From assembly GCF_014898815.1 (NCBI RefSeq), contig NW_026515473.1, positions 806,001-870,000 on the forward strand: a stretch of 64,000 nucleotides of DNA. Direction: 5' to 3'. The notes beneath the pieces were generated by a model that worked only from the letters and a program-made list of their open reading frames with translations, did not search any database and was not told the DNA's origin. Shown here piece by piece: positions 24,155-37,159 of the stretch (the first letter of the stretch is position 1; each line of letters starts with the position of its first letter). The DNA is from Panonychus citri. Taxonomy: Eukaryota > Arthropoda > Arachnida > Trombidiformes > Tetranychidae. The position numbers and the translations under genes are program-made.

Positions 24155-25282
24155 TTAACTTGTTAAACTTTTCCGTTGTTGGTCATCTGATTGACCCAAG
24201 GTCAATTGTGGTTGAGTTCGAGTTAAATAGTAATGTTTTGGTTGTAATGGTTGAGGCCACCAAACAGGAAACCAAGTATTGACATCAACACCCGATTCCA
24301 AATGATGTAATTGAAATTGATTCCTAAGACATTCGAATGGTTTTAAAACTGCTAAACCATAACGTCCTCTATGACAGATTAACTTACCAATAACTTTTTG
24401 TTTATCTTTACTGGTTAATCTTGTTCCAAAGCCAAAATTCAACTTGTTTCTATCTTGTAAATTTTCTGGTAACAATAATTCAATTGGTGTTAATCTATAA
24501 GGACGAGATGCTTTGATTGCATTTCTAGCAATGACTCGTTTACCAGTAAACTGACCCTTTGAAATGGCCAAACCATTCATATAATCAATATTTGATTCAC
24601 TTGGATTAGCAAAACAGGGACGATAATCATTTTTACCTTCAGCAATTCCCATTTTATACCTAAAATGAATATAATCCGTTAAATTTGATTCAACAATTTG
24701 ATAAGGTACATGATGAGATAAAATTGGTAACAATGAATCAACTGATTTACCACCAAGCCGGGAAACGATACGATAAGAGAAACAACCAACCCGAGGATCA
24801 CGTCCAATAATTAGATCAGGTGAAAATAGTTCACTCAATTTAGGTAAATCATGACCATGAACCATTTGAATATTATCAATATCGGGATAAAGGGCAAACA
24901 AATTGTAATCCGATGCATGGGTTAAGGTCACTTGTCGACGAATCTTATAAGCAAACAATGTTTTCCTCGCTGATTCCAACAAATCATAATCACATTCAAT
25001 CAACAAACTATCCTCGGGCTTACCGTCAATACCATAACGTCCATAAGCAACAGCATTTAACATCAATTGTCTCTCACTTGGATTACCATTAATCTTGTAA
25101 ACCATTAAATCCAATAAAATCCGACCCATAGCGTTTAAAAATGTACCATAGATAATTTTACCTCCGGACCTTAAATCATTTGTGATTACACTTTGAATAT
25201 AAGGAAATGTATCCGATCCGGTTACTTGTAATAGACCACGATTACTTAGATTAACAATTCGATATCTTAAAATAGATGACAT
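24155..25282 (-). CDS. IBA57: IBA57/CAF17 homologue (mitochondrial Fe-S assembly factor)
   Basis: IBA57 proteins have a folate-binding GcvT/YgfZ-like fold and act with ISCA1/ISCA2 in mitochondria to mature [4Fe-4S] proteins. This single-exon ORF of 375 residues starts MSSILRYRIVNLSNRGLLQV and has the family landmarks GSDTFPYIQSVITNDLR, LNAMGRILLDLMVYK, YRIVSRLGG and ESNIDYMNGLAISKGQFTGK. The last one is the place of the diagnostic KGCYxGQE motif; here Cys and Tyr are replaced (KGQFTGKR), which is unusual and may alter or abolish the tetrahydrofolate/Cys chemistry. The N terminus is short and not clearly a presequence. It is convergent with BRD8 and divergent from the sidestep-like gene. Confidence 0.85.
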   Translation of the reverse strand: MSSILRYRIVNLSNRGLLQVTGSDTFPYIQSVITNDLRSGGKIIYGTFLNAMGRILLDLMVYKINGNPSERQLMLNAVAYGRYGIDGKPEDSLLIECDYDLLESARKTLFAYKIRRQVTLTHASDYNLFALYPDIDNIQMVHGHDLPKLSELFSPDLIIGRDPRVGCFSYRIVSRLGGKSVDSLLPILSHHVPYQIVESNLTDYIHFRYKMGIAEGKNDYRPCFANPSESNIDYMNGLAISKGQFTGKRVIARNAIKASRPYRLTPIELLLPENLQDRNKLNFGFGTRLTSKDKQKVIGKLICHRGRYGLAVLKPFECLRNQFQLHHLESGVDVNTWFPVWWPQPLQPKHYYLTRTQPQLTLGQSDDQQRKSLTS

Positions 25283-26387
25283 GATGTAAACAACAACAAC
25301 AATTTAAATTACAAACTGAGAAGATAAACAATCAATTCAATTGAGAGACAAAACAAAATTCTGATCATATGGTTTTCCACCAGTTTATGCTTTTTCTTTA
25401 GAAAATCAAAAAGCTCTTTATGCTTTTTATGCTTTCGAATGGAATTTATATGGTGACCAATAGATGGCGACACATTCGAAGCTCGAATTTTTTTGTTCTA
25501 AAAAAAAGATGAACATTATTTATGTTGCTCAGTCTCGAATTATTTTTATGTACTAACATATCGAGTGTTAATGTTTACCGGTTATTTTTTTGGTCTATTT
25601 TATTTATGTTTCTCACATGAAAATCTACCATTTTTTTTTTCTCTGAAAGAATAAACTTTTCTTGTTATTATCGTTTTTTTTTCGTCTTTCAATCGACATA
25701 TACTCGCAGTCGACAATCCATTCAACCAATTGAACTGTTTCTAAACAATTTGTTGAGAAAAAGAAAATTCGAATTTCATTTATTCCTTTATTCTTCTTCT
25801 CTCTCTCCTACTCTTTCTCTTTCTCTTTCATTTTCCTTTCTTTCCTTTGTCCCTGTATCTCTGTGTATTTAGTTGTCTCGGTTTGGACATATTCAAACCG
25901 ATCGCCATCTCGATAATCATCATTATCCTTTTCGAATACGTGTCTGTGTCGAGTAAAGTACCAGTGAGAACCCAAAATGTCACCCTAATTGCAAGGGAAA
26001 TCATACCAAGAATAAATTCCCCAAGTGTAACCAAAAATAACTTTTCAATTGTATTTCCTCTTACATTCAACTAATTATGACAATTGTGTGTTCTCCTAAA
26101 TTTAGTTAAGTGAATCCCAAATGTTCACATGAGATAAAATTCAAGAAAAAAAAAAGTTCATGTCTCATGTAAATTAATTCAATCTGAAAGCAAAGAAAAA
26201 GAAGCAAAAAAAAAACAAGGAAAACAATGGATTTACCAGCAATCAACATTGATTGTGTTCATCATCAACATTTGATTAACTTAAACACATATTCCAGTAA
26301 TCAATAAACAATAAGGAATCAAATATAATATATTATCATTTCTTTTCTTTCCCCTACATCTCTGGATGAATTATCTCTTTAACCAGG
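25283..26387. other. Divergent intergenic region between IBA57 and the sidestep-like gene
   Basis: Holds the promoter regions of both genes. A pyrimidine tract at 25780-25860 is followed by relatively GC-richer sequence (25870-26000), which could be a 5' UTR exon of the gene to the right; a TTAACCAG acceptor-like sequence sits at 26379-26386, right before its ATG. This is unproven. Confidence 0.4.
25457..25480 (+). promoter_or_regulatory. Second copy of the AGATGGCGACAC promoter motif
   Basis: AGATGGCGACAC at 25462-25473 is identical to the copy before BRD8, with CCAAT just upstream on + and ATTCGAAGCTCGAAT just downstream. It is ~180 bp from the IBA57 start codon, antisense to that gene, in the gap between IBA57 and the divergent sidestep-like gene. 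Confidence 0.45.
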
Positions 26388-26905
26388 ATGAGAGTGATTA
26401 CCTTCTCATTGATCATTCAATTAATTGCCATGATAAACTTCAATCTTCCATCATCATCATCATCATATTGTTTATCATTATTTTCCTTGCAAACATTTAC
26501 CACAATACCAACAACAGTATCAACATCTTATTACCTTTTACAAGGGATCATTGTAATAAAGATAAGTTATGTTAACGGTGGAAAACAGGAAGAGTTACTT
26601 TCCACCTCCACTAATCCTGATCCATCATCACTCTTGGTGGTGGCTGGTGAAGAGGGTAAAGCCATGTTACCCTGTTCAATTGATCATCCAAACAATGATA
26701 CAATTGATTTAATCCTATGGTTTCGAGGGGAAGATGAAACTGCATTATATTCATTAGACGCTCGAAAAGGACCAATCCAACGAGCTCAACATTTTCCAAA
26801 TAAAGATTCATCTCTATCATCATCATCTTCATCTCCATCTTCATCTTTATCTCCATCAATCAAATCCACATCATCATCTCATGCTTATATCGATATCTCC
26901 GGAAG
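26388..26905 (+). CDS. Sidestep-like Ig protein, first coding exon (partial gene)
   Basis: The exon starts MRVITFSLIIQLIAMINFNL, a plausible signal peptide. It then enters an Ig V-type domain: VVAGEEGKAMLPC, DLILWFRGEDETALYSLDAR, RAQHFPNKD and AYIDISGR. This order (Cys strand, LxLWFR with YSxDAR, then AxHF, then the ISGR end) is typical of arthropod sidestep (side) proteins, cell-surface receptors for Beat proteins in motor axon guidance. The exon ends at GGAAG/GTAAGT (26905/26906), phase 2. The second Ig cysteine and all later domains must lie in further exons, none of which was found in the window. An unusual Ser/Pro-rich insert (about 20 residues) sits inside the Ig domain between C' and D strands. 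Confidence 0.75.
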
Positions 26906-28407
26906 GTAAGTCACAGAATAATCAGAATAACAAAAAAAAACCTCAAAAGGAAATTATCATCTTATAATCTAATATTTAATTTCATTGATGATCATCAAAA
27001 ATACAAGAGATTCACCAATTCAATTTACTATTACATTGATTCCGTTAGTTGATCATTTATTTTTAGTTTTTTTCCAATCAATTATTTAACAACTATCATG
27101 ATCCATATAACATTTGATTATCATTAAAACATAATCGTCATAGTTAATATTATATTATTTTGTCGTTTAACACAATAGAAAGATATTAATTTGAATCAAT
27201 ATTTACCATGAAATTTGTATCAATTCATCTTGTAAAGATATTAACAATTTCAATCATTATCATGATGATGATGATTTTTTCATATTCAATTTAAATTGTT
27301 ACTTCTTTAAAACTAATAATGATCATATTCATTATTATTATTATTGAATAAGTGAAAAAGTCAACGGTTAATCATGAGAATTAATATTATTCTGATATGT
27401 GTATTACCTTTCCGATGAAATATATAACCATTATTATCATTAGAATATGAAAATGTTATTTTTCAACATTAACTAAGCTTATTTTCATCTTAATCACAAT
27501 CATCAGTTTCCACTCATTGTATAATTTACATAACAAAAATTTTCTAACTCTGAAACATTTATATTTACATGAAATTTCAGGGGTGGGTGGTGAAAGTAGA
27601 TAGCTCATTATTCATATATAATGAACAATTTTCCTCATGCTGATGGGTAAAGGTATTATTCAAGAGTTAATCTCTCAGATCTGGATTCACAATTTTCTTA
27701 AGATTGAATTTTGTCTCACAATATCTCATCATTTTTAAGCTGATATAATATAAGAGAGAGAGAGAGAGAAATATGTTATCATGAAAATGAATTTTTTACA
27801 GGAAGAAAAAAATGTTCACATTCACCATGATAATAATACCAAAGGGCTGAGCATTGATTTTCGGAATCAAATTTATCATCATTTCATGAGATGAATTGAA
27901 TTTAATTTGCCTTATTATTATTGCCTTGATCTACAAATCATTCATATTCTGTAAAAAAATGACTTCCCCTCTTCCTGGATTACATGTTGTATCCCCATGA
28001 TGATGATTGGAAATGTTCATTACTCATACTATTCATATTCATCGATGAGGATTTATGTCAATTATTATCCTTGTATTTTTTTTCCTTCGCTTCTTCTGTT
28101 AAAATGAGATATACATTCAGATAAAGATACATGTATATGATCTCCTCATGTATTCTCACATATAATTCATCCATTTTTCTCCATGAACTTAAATCGGATA
28201 ATGTTCAATATTATGATGATAATAGAGCCTAATATATATTGCTGATTAGTTGAAATTGTTTGGTAGCAGAAGAAAAAGATTTACACCATTGAATATTTTC
28301 CCATGAATCTTTATCATGTAAAAGTTTTTCTTCCTTCATGGAAGGTGAATTATTGACTAACATGCAAAATGTTGACAATTGTGAAGTAGAAAGAAATTTG
28401 ATCTGGA

Positions 28408-28409
<2 letters not shown>

Positions 28410-28448
<39 letters not shown>
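28410..28448. repeat. (AG)n microsatellite
   Basis: About 39 bp of pure AG repeat in non-coding DNA after the sidestep-like exon. Confidence 0.95.
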
Positions 28449-28452
<4 letters not shown>

Positions 28453-31400
28453 TTCTAACATGATAAAGAATAAGAAAATTTCCTTTTCTTTCAAAATTTT
28501 TTTATCTTCTCATGAACACAGAACTTTTTTTCCATTTCCAAATCAGATGAACACTGAAAAGAAGAGAAAATCTTTTTCCTTTCATTTAATATTTTCTTCT
28601 CTATTTTTTTTCATTGAGCAGAGAAAAGTAAAAAGTTCTGAGTGATAAGTTTCCAAATAATCAGAGAGGAAGAAAAAAATAAATAAGAAAACATAGTCAT
28701 GGGAATGTCATAAGGTGGAAAAAAGTTTTTCATTCCAATAAATTCATAAATTGTATCACTCAAAATCTAAGCGAAAACTTATCACAACAATTATCATAAT
28801 CATACATTGATAATTCACCAAATGTAAACTTTATCAAGAAATGAATATGAATAGAAAAACTTATCCATTTGACAATTTCTCTCTCTCTCATTGATCATGA
28901 GATCAACTCATAACTAACATGGCAAATTGTGACACTTTTCACTTATTAACATGATAAGTTATCGACTCCAAATATTAATCATAATCTAATCAGATTATAA
29001 CATTATCAGATTAACCAATTTTTACCTTTCCAAATGATTAGTATAAAGTGTTACCTTTGTTTGTCTGTATTTCCATCAGATGAACATTCAATCAACTAAA
29101 AGTAATCTTGTTACCTGATTTAATCTCTAATATAAGATAAACAAAATAATTTGCTGATTAAATTGAATCATAATCTCTAATTGCGTCTATTCATTACGCA
29201 AAAACGATAATAATGATTAGTTATAACTAATAATTAACTAGTTGATTAATAGCATCTCAACCAATTTATTCATAAATTATTTCTTCTTATAAACTTTAAT
29301 ATCCATAATTTTGAATAATATTTGTTTCAATATAATATTCAGATTATCATGATAATCATGATAAAGTATAATGATTGTTTTGTTTTTCATTACTTCATTG
29401 AAGATTCAACTTGACTGTTTCAAATAGGTAACAAAGTGATTAGTTAATTGTAATAATAGTAACAATAACATGATAATAATAATAAACTAATTACTTTTGA
29501 TTTGGAGCAACAAAAAAAAGTGCTTATAACGTTTCATTTACTTGAATTTCCAAGTTCAACTTAATGATAATTTAACATTTACCTTGATTACATTTATGAT
29601 TTACTTTTCCATGAGATTTTTTCATGTAATATTTTTAATGATAAATTTTCACTCAACTGAATTTATGATTATTCTCTCTCTCACTTTCAGTTTTAATTAT
29701 CAAACTTATTTACTTTAACTCTTTGTTTAACCCTAACATTATCATTATCATGATGATATTCATTTTGTTCACATTTTTCCCCATCTCATTCAATTTAGTA
29801 GGAAACGATTCTAATTAAAATTAACCTAAACGATGATAATGTTGTAATATTAACATTCTAGGATAACGGTAAATAATTATTTCCTTCCAGTTGTTTGTGG
29901 TTAATGTCTTAATATCCACAATGTCAATAAACCTTAAGATTTACAGGTAACATCCATCTCTATTTGATGACATTAGCCAGAGGACTTTACATAAAAAGTG
30001 ACCATAAATTTAGCATCTGAACAAATATTCAATGTTCAAGATGATGTTTTTACTACTGAATCCAGTCCATTAAAATACATGGTAAATCTTTTGATATTAT
30101 CTCTTGTCTGGGAAGAAACAAAAAAAGTTCGAGATAAAAAGGAAACCTTTAGACGGTTAATTTGAAGAAAAGAAACTTTGATTTATGGGAAAAAAAAGTC
30201 TGAGACATGGAGAAATATTCATATTCTGAACATTTATCCCCCCACCAGTAATCATGAAGATGAAGAATCAAGTTGAAAAGGAGAAACTCATTTTTTTCTT
30301 GCTCTTTCTCTCATTTAATATAAAGAAAAAACAACTGAGCATTTGTTACATGTGCTTGTGTATATCAACTCAATACGTTTTCCTTCATGTTTCTCCCTGA
30401 AAACTTGAATAATACTTGAATTTTCAAATTTTCATCTTTCACATTTACCCTGAAATAAATTCTAAAAGTTTCTCAATAATTCAAAAGCGTGAAAAAAAAC
30501 CTTAGTAATTTGTGAGATAATATTTATATTTTTCTTCCTCTCTCACTCTCTCATGAACAAATCTGAACCAGGAATTGAAAATAATTTCAAATTAAATGAT
30601 ATTAATATTGTTTTAGTTTTTACTCTAATAGGATTTTTAACTTTCTGATAAAGTTCAATAATAATGTCTACCATATACAATATATATTATTATTATTATA
30701 TCACTGAGCTAATTTGAAATCTTAAGATTCACAACATGATGACAGTTATCATGATAATTATGATTAGTTATTAGTTTGGCTGAGAGGTTGACAAAAAAAA
30801 TCCAAGTTAAATGTTGAAATTATATTAATATTATCCCTAAGCAACTTGCTGGTGATTTACCCTGAATAAGTTTCCTGGTAACACTTTTAATCAATAGTCG
30901 ATAATAATAATATTAATAGTTATTACTTAGCACATCATCATCTTAATCATGATTCACTTGAATTCCATAGAAATAGCAATTAATATATATAGAGAATAAT
31001 ATTTGAAAATGTTATTGATTGGATGGAAATGATATTCGAAAGAAAAAGTTCTGTTAATCTTTAGCTATTTAACTTATTGGTTGTTAAATTATCTCGAAAC
31101 TTGGCCTTGTTTGCTAATCCATTTGATATTATTTCATTTTTTGTGCCAAATGATATTCAGGTCTAGTCACGCTAATGATAATCTTTCAAACATATTATGA
31201 TATTCCGATGCTAACAATTTGGATAATGATGATACTTATATGGAGAGAAAAAACTTTGATTATGTCAATTTGAATGTCGATGAAGTTTCATCAAATACTA
31301 TCCATTGAGTATCAGGTCAATTCTTAAATTTATTATTATTGATTCATTTGGAGTTTTGTATTTTTCATGCTTCATCTTTTTATAGATTATCATTGGATGG

Positions 31401-33683
31401 AGGCGGAAAAGGTTGGGTTAGATAAAAAGAGTTCATATTGAAACTGATTGAATAGTAACATGATAATAATGGGAATGATTGAAAAGGCAAATTTCCTTCC
31501 CTGAATTTATATATTCTTGAGAAGAAAAAAAAATTCAATGGATTCTCTGTTGTAAATTGTTATTACTCAGTGATTTATATATATATTCCCTTCTGTTATT
31601 ATCGTTATGATGATGACTTTTTCCTGTGTTCCTTAGGATTCCATAGGAATTTTCTAATACAAAATGGAGGATTGATAAATGTATTATAATGTTACAGGGA
31701 ACGAGAAATAGAATGGCTGAAAAAAATCAAAGAAAAACACCGAATTAGGTGATGAGAGGAAAAAGGATTGTGGGTGGAAGGTGGGATATCATGGAGAATG
31801 AATTTATCACCTCATTCTGTTGGAACTTTTTTGGGATGTTTTTTTCGCTCGAGATTTTGTAATTTTTTTGCGCCTTCTTTTTCTTTCTCTTAATCATAAT
31901 TGATGCTCTTTTCACAAATCATGATGAAAGTTCTGATAAAACTAATGAATATTTTTCATTAGGGTAGATGATCGTTTTACATGAAATTCAGAGGAATTTT
32001 CCTGCAGGGTTTTTGAATCATTTTCGAAAACAGTAAGTAAATTTGTTATTTGTGGTTACCTTTATTTTTCAAAGTCATTTGTTATCATGGAATCTCTGTT
32101 CTTTTTCCAGAAATCAACTATTATTCCAATCTATATACATGTATGTATACGTTTACTCTGAAAGTTCATTTACAAATTCTCTTTTCCATTTTCGTATGGA
32201 AACTATCAATGCTTCCAGGTAATTACGCACAGTTGATCAATTCGATATTTAAATTCAATTTAAATGTTATTTCTGAAAAGGAAAAAGCGAAAAAACTATG
32301 AATTCCATTGTAGAAAATGTGAAAAAATAAGAAATTTTCATCCTCGAGGTTCAGAACTTATTTCTTTCTCGAAATTCACAAGCAAAGTTATTTTCCTCCA
32401 TCTTTAAGCATTCACAGGGAATCGAGGGAAATTCTCATCAAATTATCAGCACAGGAAAAAGGGAAAAAGAAACATTATCTCATGCCAATGATAGAAAACA
32501 ACATCACCCTTAACATTATCTTCTTTACAGTCAATCAATTTTCAGTTTCAATTGAATGAAAACACAAGTCATACCCTGGGGCTAAAGAACAATTTTCCCA
32601 TTGTTATTGTATTAATATCTCTATGTTGGGATGTGGTGAAAAAAAAACAAAGTTTCACCGGATAATCAATAACTCTGATAATTGCAAGTAATGTGATCAA
32701 CGAAATAAATATTCAGCTGATTACTAATGATATTCAGCTAATTGTTATTATGTGTATTAGTATTTTGAACTTTCCATCCATCTGTTAACTTATTAATACA
32801 TTTTGATAAAATCATCAAGTAGTAATTCAGTCACCAATTATCCCTGGATAACTGAAAGTGCTACAAGAATTTCTGATTACATGAAAGTGTTTCTCACCTT
32901 ATAACTATTTCTTCATGGTCAGTATTGTGAATTCCAAGTGATTGATTGTTTCTAATGTACCAAAAACTATCAAGTTATGCACAGAAAGTCATTAACTGTT
33001 GTGAATTCTTGTGAAATAATCTTAGCATTTTTCCCCTCTTCTTTTCTTGGCTTTACACCAAAAACCACCACGTTCAACCATTCCCTCCATAGGGTCAACC
33101 AATTTACTTGTAAGGTAGAAAAAGTCATCACCATCAGAATGACTTGAACTAATAAAGTCAAAGAACCTCAAGAAAAAAAATCAATATCATCATTATCATC
33201 AATCCACATCTCATGAAACTTACCTTTGCGAAATGATTGTAACAATTAACTTTGATCTGTTTACATGAATTCATCATAAATTATATTCATTCATCACGAT
33301 AAATTATTCTTAGCTCATCAAATTTACTATTCAATGGTTTGGGTTTTTTTTATCACCAAAAATCAAAAACTACTATCAAAGTAATCACTTGATTGCTTGA
33401 TTATGATCATTCAAAATAATCATATCTCCAGTCATGATATTTAATTGATCTATTCCCTAATTCAATAGTTTCATTAACTTTCACTCAAGTCTTATGAAAG
33501 TTTCTTTTCCTCTCTTCACTAATGTTGATACTGGAATATTTTTTTCATTATCATCACTAAACATGAGCAATTATCGCTATATCGTAATGAAAGATTATTG
33601 TTAAGCGGTTTAATTGAGATTAATTTTCTGTGACACAATTAAATTAATTAGCATCTCAAAGGGACCATAATTGAGTCTCAAAT

Positions 33684-33685
33684 GA

Positions 33686-33721
<36 letters not shown>

Positions 33722-33723
33722 AG

Positions 33724-33768
<45 letters not shown>
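33684..33768. repeat. Compound (GAAA)n(GA)n microsatellite
   Basis: About 45 bp of GAAA repeats run directly into about 39 bp of GA repeats; the GA part probably grew from the tetranucleotide array by slippage or the reverse. Confidence 0.93.
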
Positions 33769-33772
<4 letters not shown>

Positions 33773-34689
33773 AAGAAAAGGATGGAGAAAAAAAGAAAAG
33801 GAAAGGGAAACAAAATGTCGAGAATATTTTTATTTTCTTCATTTCATCCTCATCACTTTTAATACTTTTTCTTTTATTACCTTAACCTCTATTCTCATCT
33901 TGTTAATACACTAACCAACCATTTCTTCATCATCAATTTTTCCAACTCTTTTTATCTCTTTTTATCCTTCGCATCCTCATCTTCATAATTGCAACATTCA
34001 AACATTTACCAGATTGAGAAAGAGAGATGAGAAAATAATGGTAAATCATAATTCATTCTGTTTGCAATATTAAGACGATTTTTTTTTTCATCTCTTCATC
34101 ATCTTAATTGTATGAAGAGAAAAATTATCACAATCACATTTTCTTGACTAATTTTATTTTCCATTAATTCCTCACCTTTTATTTTCCATGAAATTCTTAC
34201 CTTTATTTTTCCCTTTGGAACTTTTGTCACTTGCACAATTTATCATATTAATGTTCAGTTTATTTTCATCACCTTTCCTGCAAGATAAAATTAATCATAA
34301 TGGTGAAAAATTCATGATAATAATTGAATAAGCTGATCGTATATATCTTATACGATATGAATTGGATTAATTATAAACATGTAAACAGTAAATCATAATT
34401 CATGCTAACTGAATTTAAGTAATAACTTATAAAGAGTTAAATTGAGCATAGAAAAAAAAAGTTTGAAATAAAAACGAAATTAGATTAATTGAAATAAAAT
34501 GGATCAACACTCAGAGAATTTGAGTTTCCATTGTTTTCTATTATTCAGTTTCCTGTATTGTTATCATTTTACATTGAAATTTATTCTACATGAGTTTTTA
34601 CATTGAATGATGATGATGAATAAAATTCAGAAGATCGATGAAGCGTAAAAGTCATGAAACAAAAGCGATAGAAATCAAAGTCTATCACA

Positions 34690-34705
34690 CCCAATCAACA
34701 GAAGA
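34690..34705. repeat. Left terminal inverted repeat of the 9.4-kb transposon
   Basis: CCCAATCAACAGAAGA pairs with 44074-44089 with a single mismatch. Similarity stops sharply inside it. Confidence 0.7.
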
Positions 34706-35062
34706 GACTCCAGTTAGAGTCAAAAATTATTCTCACTCGGCCATTTAGACTCTCAATTGACTCAAAAGAATAAGACCCGGATTGACTCTAAAATGACAAG
34801 ATTTGATGCGCTTAAAGATTCAAAATTGATTCAAATGAACTCCTTTTTTAGTTGCAATTGACTCAAATTCGACTGTCGTTGTTGTCAAAAAATATTGATT
34901 CTAACTGATTGATATGAGAATCAGAAAATCAAGAATCTAGTACCAATGAATCAATTAAAAAAATCAATAAGATTTTGATCGCGAATTTCCGAAAGATTAA
35001 CAAATTAGAAGAAACAAAAATCCGATAGAAATCATTATTTATTTATATTATGAATCTCAAGA

Positions 35063-36800
35063 TTAGGGAAAACTTTGTGTTATTGCTATAGAATCTAGAA
35101 AATCAAAATTTGTTTTGTCGTATTCCTGGTCATGAATCTTGTCATTTTGCGATCTCAAAATTGTGTTTCTTGCACAAAAGGCTTTGATGATTCGCTTGCG
35201 AACTTCATTCTCGGCTTTTGATGAATACTTTAGAATGTCGGCTTTCCTGAAACAATGATCTGTATAAAAAATCTAATTAGTTTGATTCTCAGGATTTTGA
35301 TTTTACTTATTCTATTGAGAAACTCACTTATGAAAGCTTGAACTCGATTCAGTCCAAGTTTAAAATCAAAATCTCCTTGGATTCTTGCATTGAGTGGGTC
35401 TTCAAATCCCCAAATGAATGCAAGTGGATATTTTGCTGTATTTTGCTCCAGAAAATTTGTATCAATTGAAATATATGATTCCAAAGTTTTTTGATCTAAA
35501 CTTTTTTTACCAAGTGTTACATTTTTGTAATAACTTTCTGGAAAACTCATTACAATTTGATAAGCGAATGAAGTTGGATCACCTGGTCTTGCGTTTCTGA
35601 TTGCTGATTTATATTGATCAAAATCCAATGGAATCAATCCTTCAAGAAAGATCTTATTCTGTTGACATGAAAATCATAATTATTAATTAAAAATATGAAA
35701 ATAAGAACTTGTGAATCCAAACATACTTTTGTACTATTTTTATAAGTTCTGTCTGTTTCTGGAATAGACTGAGCAGTTTCATCCTCTTTCTTTGTTTGAT
35801 GATCAACCAATTTGATGAAATCAGACAAAAGGTTGATAACTGTTAGCAGAATAGATCCAGTCGTATCTCTGTCTGATAGGTTTGATTTCATCTTATCTAG
35901 ATCTTTCAACTGTTCATAAACACTTTTAATCAAAATCTGAGTTATTGAAAGATCTAACTCTGATCTATGTGAATCTATTCTCGGCTTTTCAAACTCTTGA
36001 ACCTTTGCTTTATAATCAGGAAAGTCCAGATCTTTACCAATATTATTCTCATCCTCGCTTTGGTTTAGAATTCTCGAGCTTCACCTGCTTTTTGTTTCAG
36101 ATGTATTTGAATCAATTTTTTCAGTTTGAGAATCATTTCCAAATATATAGCTCAAGATTCTAGAACTGAAAACTTGCTTTGGAGGAAGATCATCAGCTGA
36201 ATCTAATGGAACATGAGTAAGCTCTGTAACATAGTCAGTATATTTCTTGATTTTCTTCATACCTTGATACCCTGAGCTTGATTTCTATCTACGTTTTCTT
36301 TCAACGATTTGCCTATTTCTAGAGGAGAATCTGAAAAAAGATAAATTTACTAAATTATAATTTTTCAACCACTTTTTTTGACTCACCTCCAATAGCAATG
36401 ATAGATACATAAACATCATACGTCCTTAGTTGGATCTTGAAACAGTTTTCACTTAAGTCCATAAACTTTGTGAAAGGTAATTTGAATCCAAAACTTTTGA
36501 GCTGAGATTCCTGAATCTTCACAAGGAACGGTTGATTCAAAGATTCATACTTTTCATTCAAAATAAATGGATTCAAAATCACATAAAGTAGATTCTTTGG
36601 CTTTATCTACAAGTTTATCAGAATCACATTTCTCAGATTTTTCTTTTCTAATAGCGTTGATTTTTGTTGATATCACTTGAAAGTTTTCTCTTGATTCCAG
36701 CACTTGTTGATGGTTGACACAATGATGTTTCACTTTCAACAGATTGTTTTAAATTTTCTTTAGGACCAAAGGTTTTCATATTTCTTTTCAAAAAAGACAT
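35063..36800 (-). pseudogene. Transposon accessory gene 2 (paralogue of gene 1), frame-broken
   Basis: Function not recognised. Reading leftward from ATG at 36800 (MSFLKRNMKTFGPKENL), predicted exons are 36800-36387, 36330-35727, 35658-35328 and 35259-35063, with small GT-AG introns of 56-69 bp. The first intron splits a Gly codon (IG/GDSP) and the last splits an Asn codon (QAFI/NHCFRK), both phase 1. The gene at 37160-39645 has introns at the same two places and phases (YG/GDES; QALL/DHILRK). Shared text also includes LEGLIPLDFDQYKSA against IEGVLPVKSRHYAKA. The last ~150 residues recall a BEN-type DNA-binding domain, but weakly. Frames shift at least twice in exon 1 and near 36262, and an in-frame TGA sits at 36081-36083, so this copy is probably dead. 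Confidence 0.6.
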
Positions 36801-37159
36801 TTTTTCCCTTTGAAACACAAAAATTATTTGATTGTAAGAAAGAGAGAAACAGTTTATAAATACTCTGCAAGGAAATCATTTCCGGAAAAGGAAATTTTTA
36901 ATGGGAAAAGTAACTTTGATTCTAATGAAGGGGATGAGATAATTGATTCCCCATTTTGAAATAATTTTTGTGATTAGATTGAATCAGATTGGGGGATAAA
37001 TGTGACTATTTCGTAATACAATGTGCATATTGAGCACGTGATTTAAAGCTGATTCAAAATCTATGAAAATAATTTGTCTTTGAAAATTGAAAATTTGAAA
37101 GAAGTAAATGAAAATGTTACTTTTTTGATTGGAAAACTTCTTGAATCCTATTCATATGA

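Larger units (their letters stand above)
26906..34689. other. Presumed first intron of the sidestep-like gene, left part
   Basis: About 7.8 kb without a supportable gene. AT-rich, with many ATCATGAT and TTATTA runs, a (GA)n run at 28410-28448 and a (GAAA)n/(GA)n compound repeat at 33684-33768. I searched by eye for the rest of the Ig domain (Cys-containing YxCRVDF-type exon) and did not find it. Confidence 0.5.

Noticed and set aside
25828..26074. Overlapping ORFs of 75-80 residues on both strands
   Set aside because: No conserved pattern; more likely promoter or 5' UTR sequence of the sidestep-like gene.
33610..33813. 67-residue ORF with a Ser/Leu/Phe repeat
   Set aside because: Translation of the (GAAA)n/(GA)n microsatellite.
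26906..34689. Candidate second exon of the sidestep-like gene
   Set aside because: No AG-bounded open stretch with a Cys-containing Ig end was recognised in either half of the region.
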